Part shown: piece after piece, positions 6,148-6,192 of the stretch
Numbering within the stretch: the first letter of the stretch is position 1
Layout of the letters: every line of letters begins with the position of its first letter
Assembly (NCBI GenBank): GCA_913057765.1
Contig: CAJXPH010000166.1
Coordinates: 1-6,192, forward strand
Source of the DNA: an uncultured Campylobacteraceae bacterium
GTDB lineage: Bacteria > Campylobacterota > Campylobacteria > Campylobacterales > Arcobacteraceae
Length of the DNA stretch: 6,192 nt
Direction: 5' to 3'
Notes under the pieces: model-generated
The model's database searches: none
What the model was told of the DNA's origin: nothing
The model's input: only the letters and a program-made list of their open reading frames with translations
Translations under genes and position numbers: made by a program

Positions 6148-6192
6148 CTGTCTCTTATACACATCTCCGAGCCCACGAGACCAGAGAGGATC
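6148..6192 (+). other. Residual Nextera (Tn5) i7-side adapter, not genomic
   Basis: CTGTCTCTTATACACATCT (6148-6166) is the Tn5 mosaic end, inverted relative to the one at 21-39. CCGAGCCCACGAGAC (6167-6181) is the Nextera read-2 linker. CAGAGAGG (6182-6189) matches the i7 index I recall as N708, and ATC begins the P7 tail. Read in the chemoreceptor frame, it yields the false tail PVSYTHLRAHETRED. Confidence 0.98.

Noticed and set aside
21..6166. Perfect 19-bp terminal inverted repeats (21-39 and 6148-6166) flanking 6.1 kb look like a transposon or composite element
   Set aside because: They are the Tn5 mosaic ends within full Nextera adapter and index context; there is no transposase between them and the interior is ordinary chromosomal sequence.

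Overview
This is a 6.1 kb piece of AT-rich bacterial genome (insert 40-6147) with sequencing-library oligonucleotide sequence still attached at both ends. Positions 1-39 and 6148-6192 match Illumina Nextera adapters, including the Tn5 mosaic end and index bases, so the outer ends of both terminal genes are artefactual. The very low GC content, Lys/Asn/Ile/Glu-rich proteins, extended -10 style promoters and above all the receptor linker (FFNYVNRD...DEIGLMAKVVNENI, then VLGEFEQGDL) and tip (VEAATAGEAGKGFAVVAQEVRNLASRSAEAAKEIK) point to Campylobacterota, most likely Arcobacteraceae. This assignment rests on recognition from memory, not a search.

Layout, left to right: (1) a 5'-truncated tetratricopeptide-repeat protein on + (41-991). 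(2) A convergent NifX/NifB-type 'dinitrogenase iron-molybdenum cofactor' family protein on - (988-1380), whose real start is inside the longest ORF. (3) A YitT-family membrane protein on - (1483-2331). (4) A possible 36-residue ORF on - (2380-2490) just upstream of yitT, behind a reasonable sigma70-like promoter. (5) A divergent small secreted protein on + with a signal peptide and two C-terminal cysteines (2609-3070). (6) A convergent unrecognised helical cytoplasmic protein on - (3094-3558). (7) A large methyl-accepting chemotaxis receptor on + (3801 to the insert end), which lacks its 3' end and therefore has no stop codon.

The genes alternate in direction and look like separate short transcription units: the possible small ORF, yitT and the NifX-like gene may be read together, and the others stand alone. 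Both convergent junctions are very compact, and each has an inverted repeat that includes a stop codon: 975-1000 (10-bp perfect stem) and 3074-3107 (15-bp stem with a GTAA loop). The three longest non-coding gaps (1381-1482, 2332-2608, 3559-3800) are AT-rich promoter and leader sequence, with no RNA gene, CRISPR array or insertion sequence seen.

The genes do not form an obvious pathway. The chemoreceptor senses a periplasmic ligand and signals to CheA/CheW; the YitT, NifX-like and secreted proteins have no established partners here. I found no convincing new multi-gene system. The points most worth checking are the adapter-derived false protein ends, the receptor's duplicated linker, the stop-codon hairpins, and the small ORF upstream of yitT.
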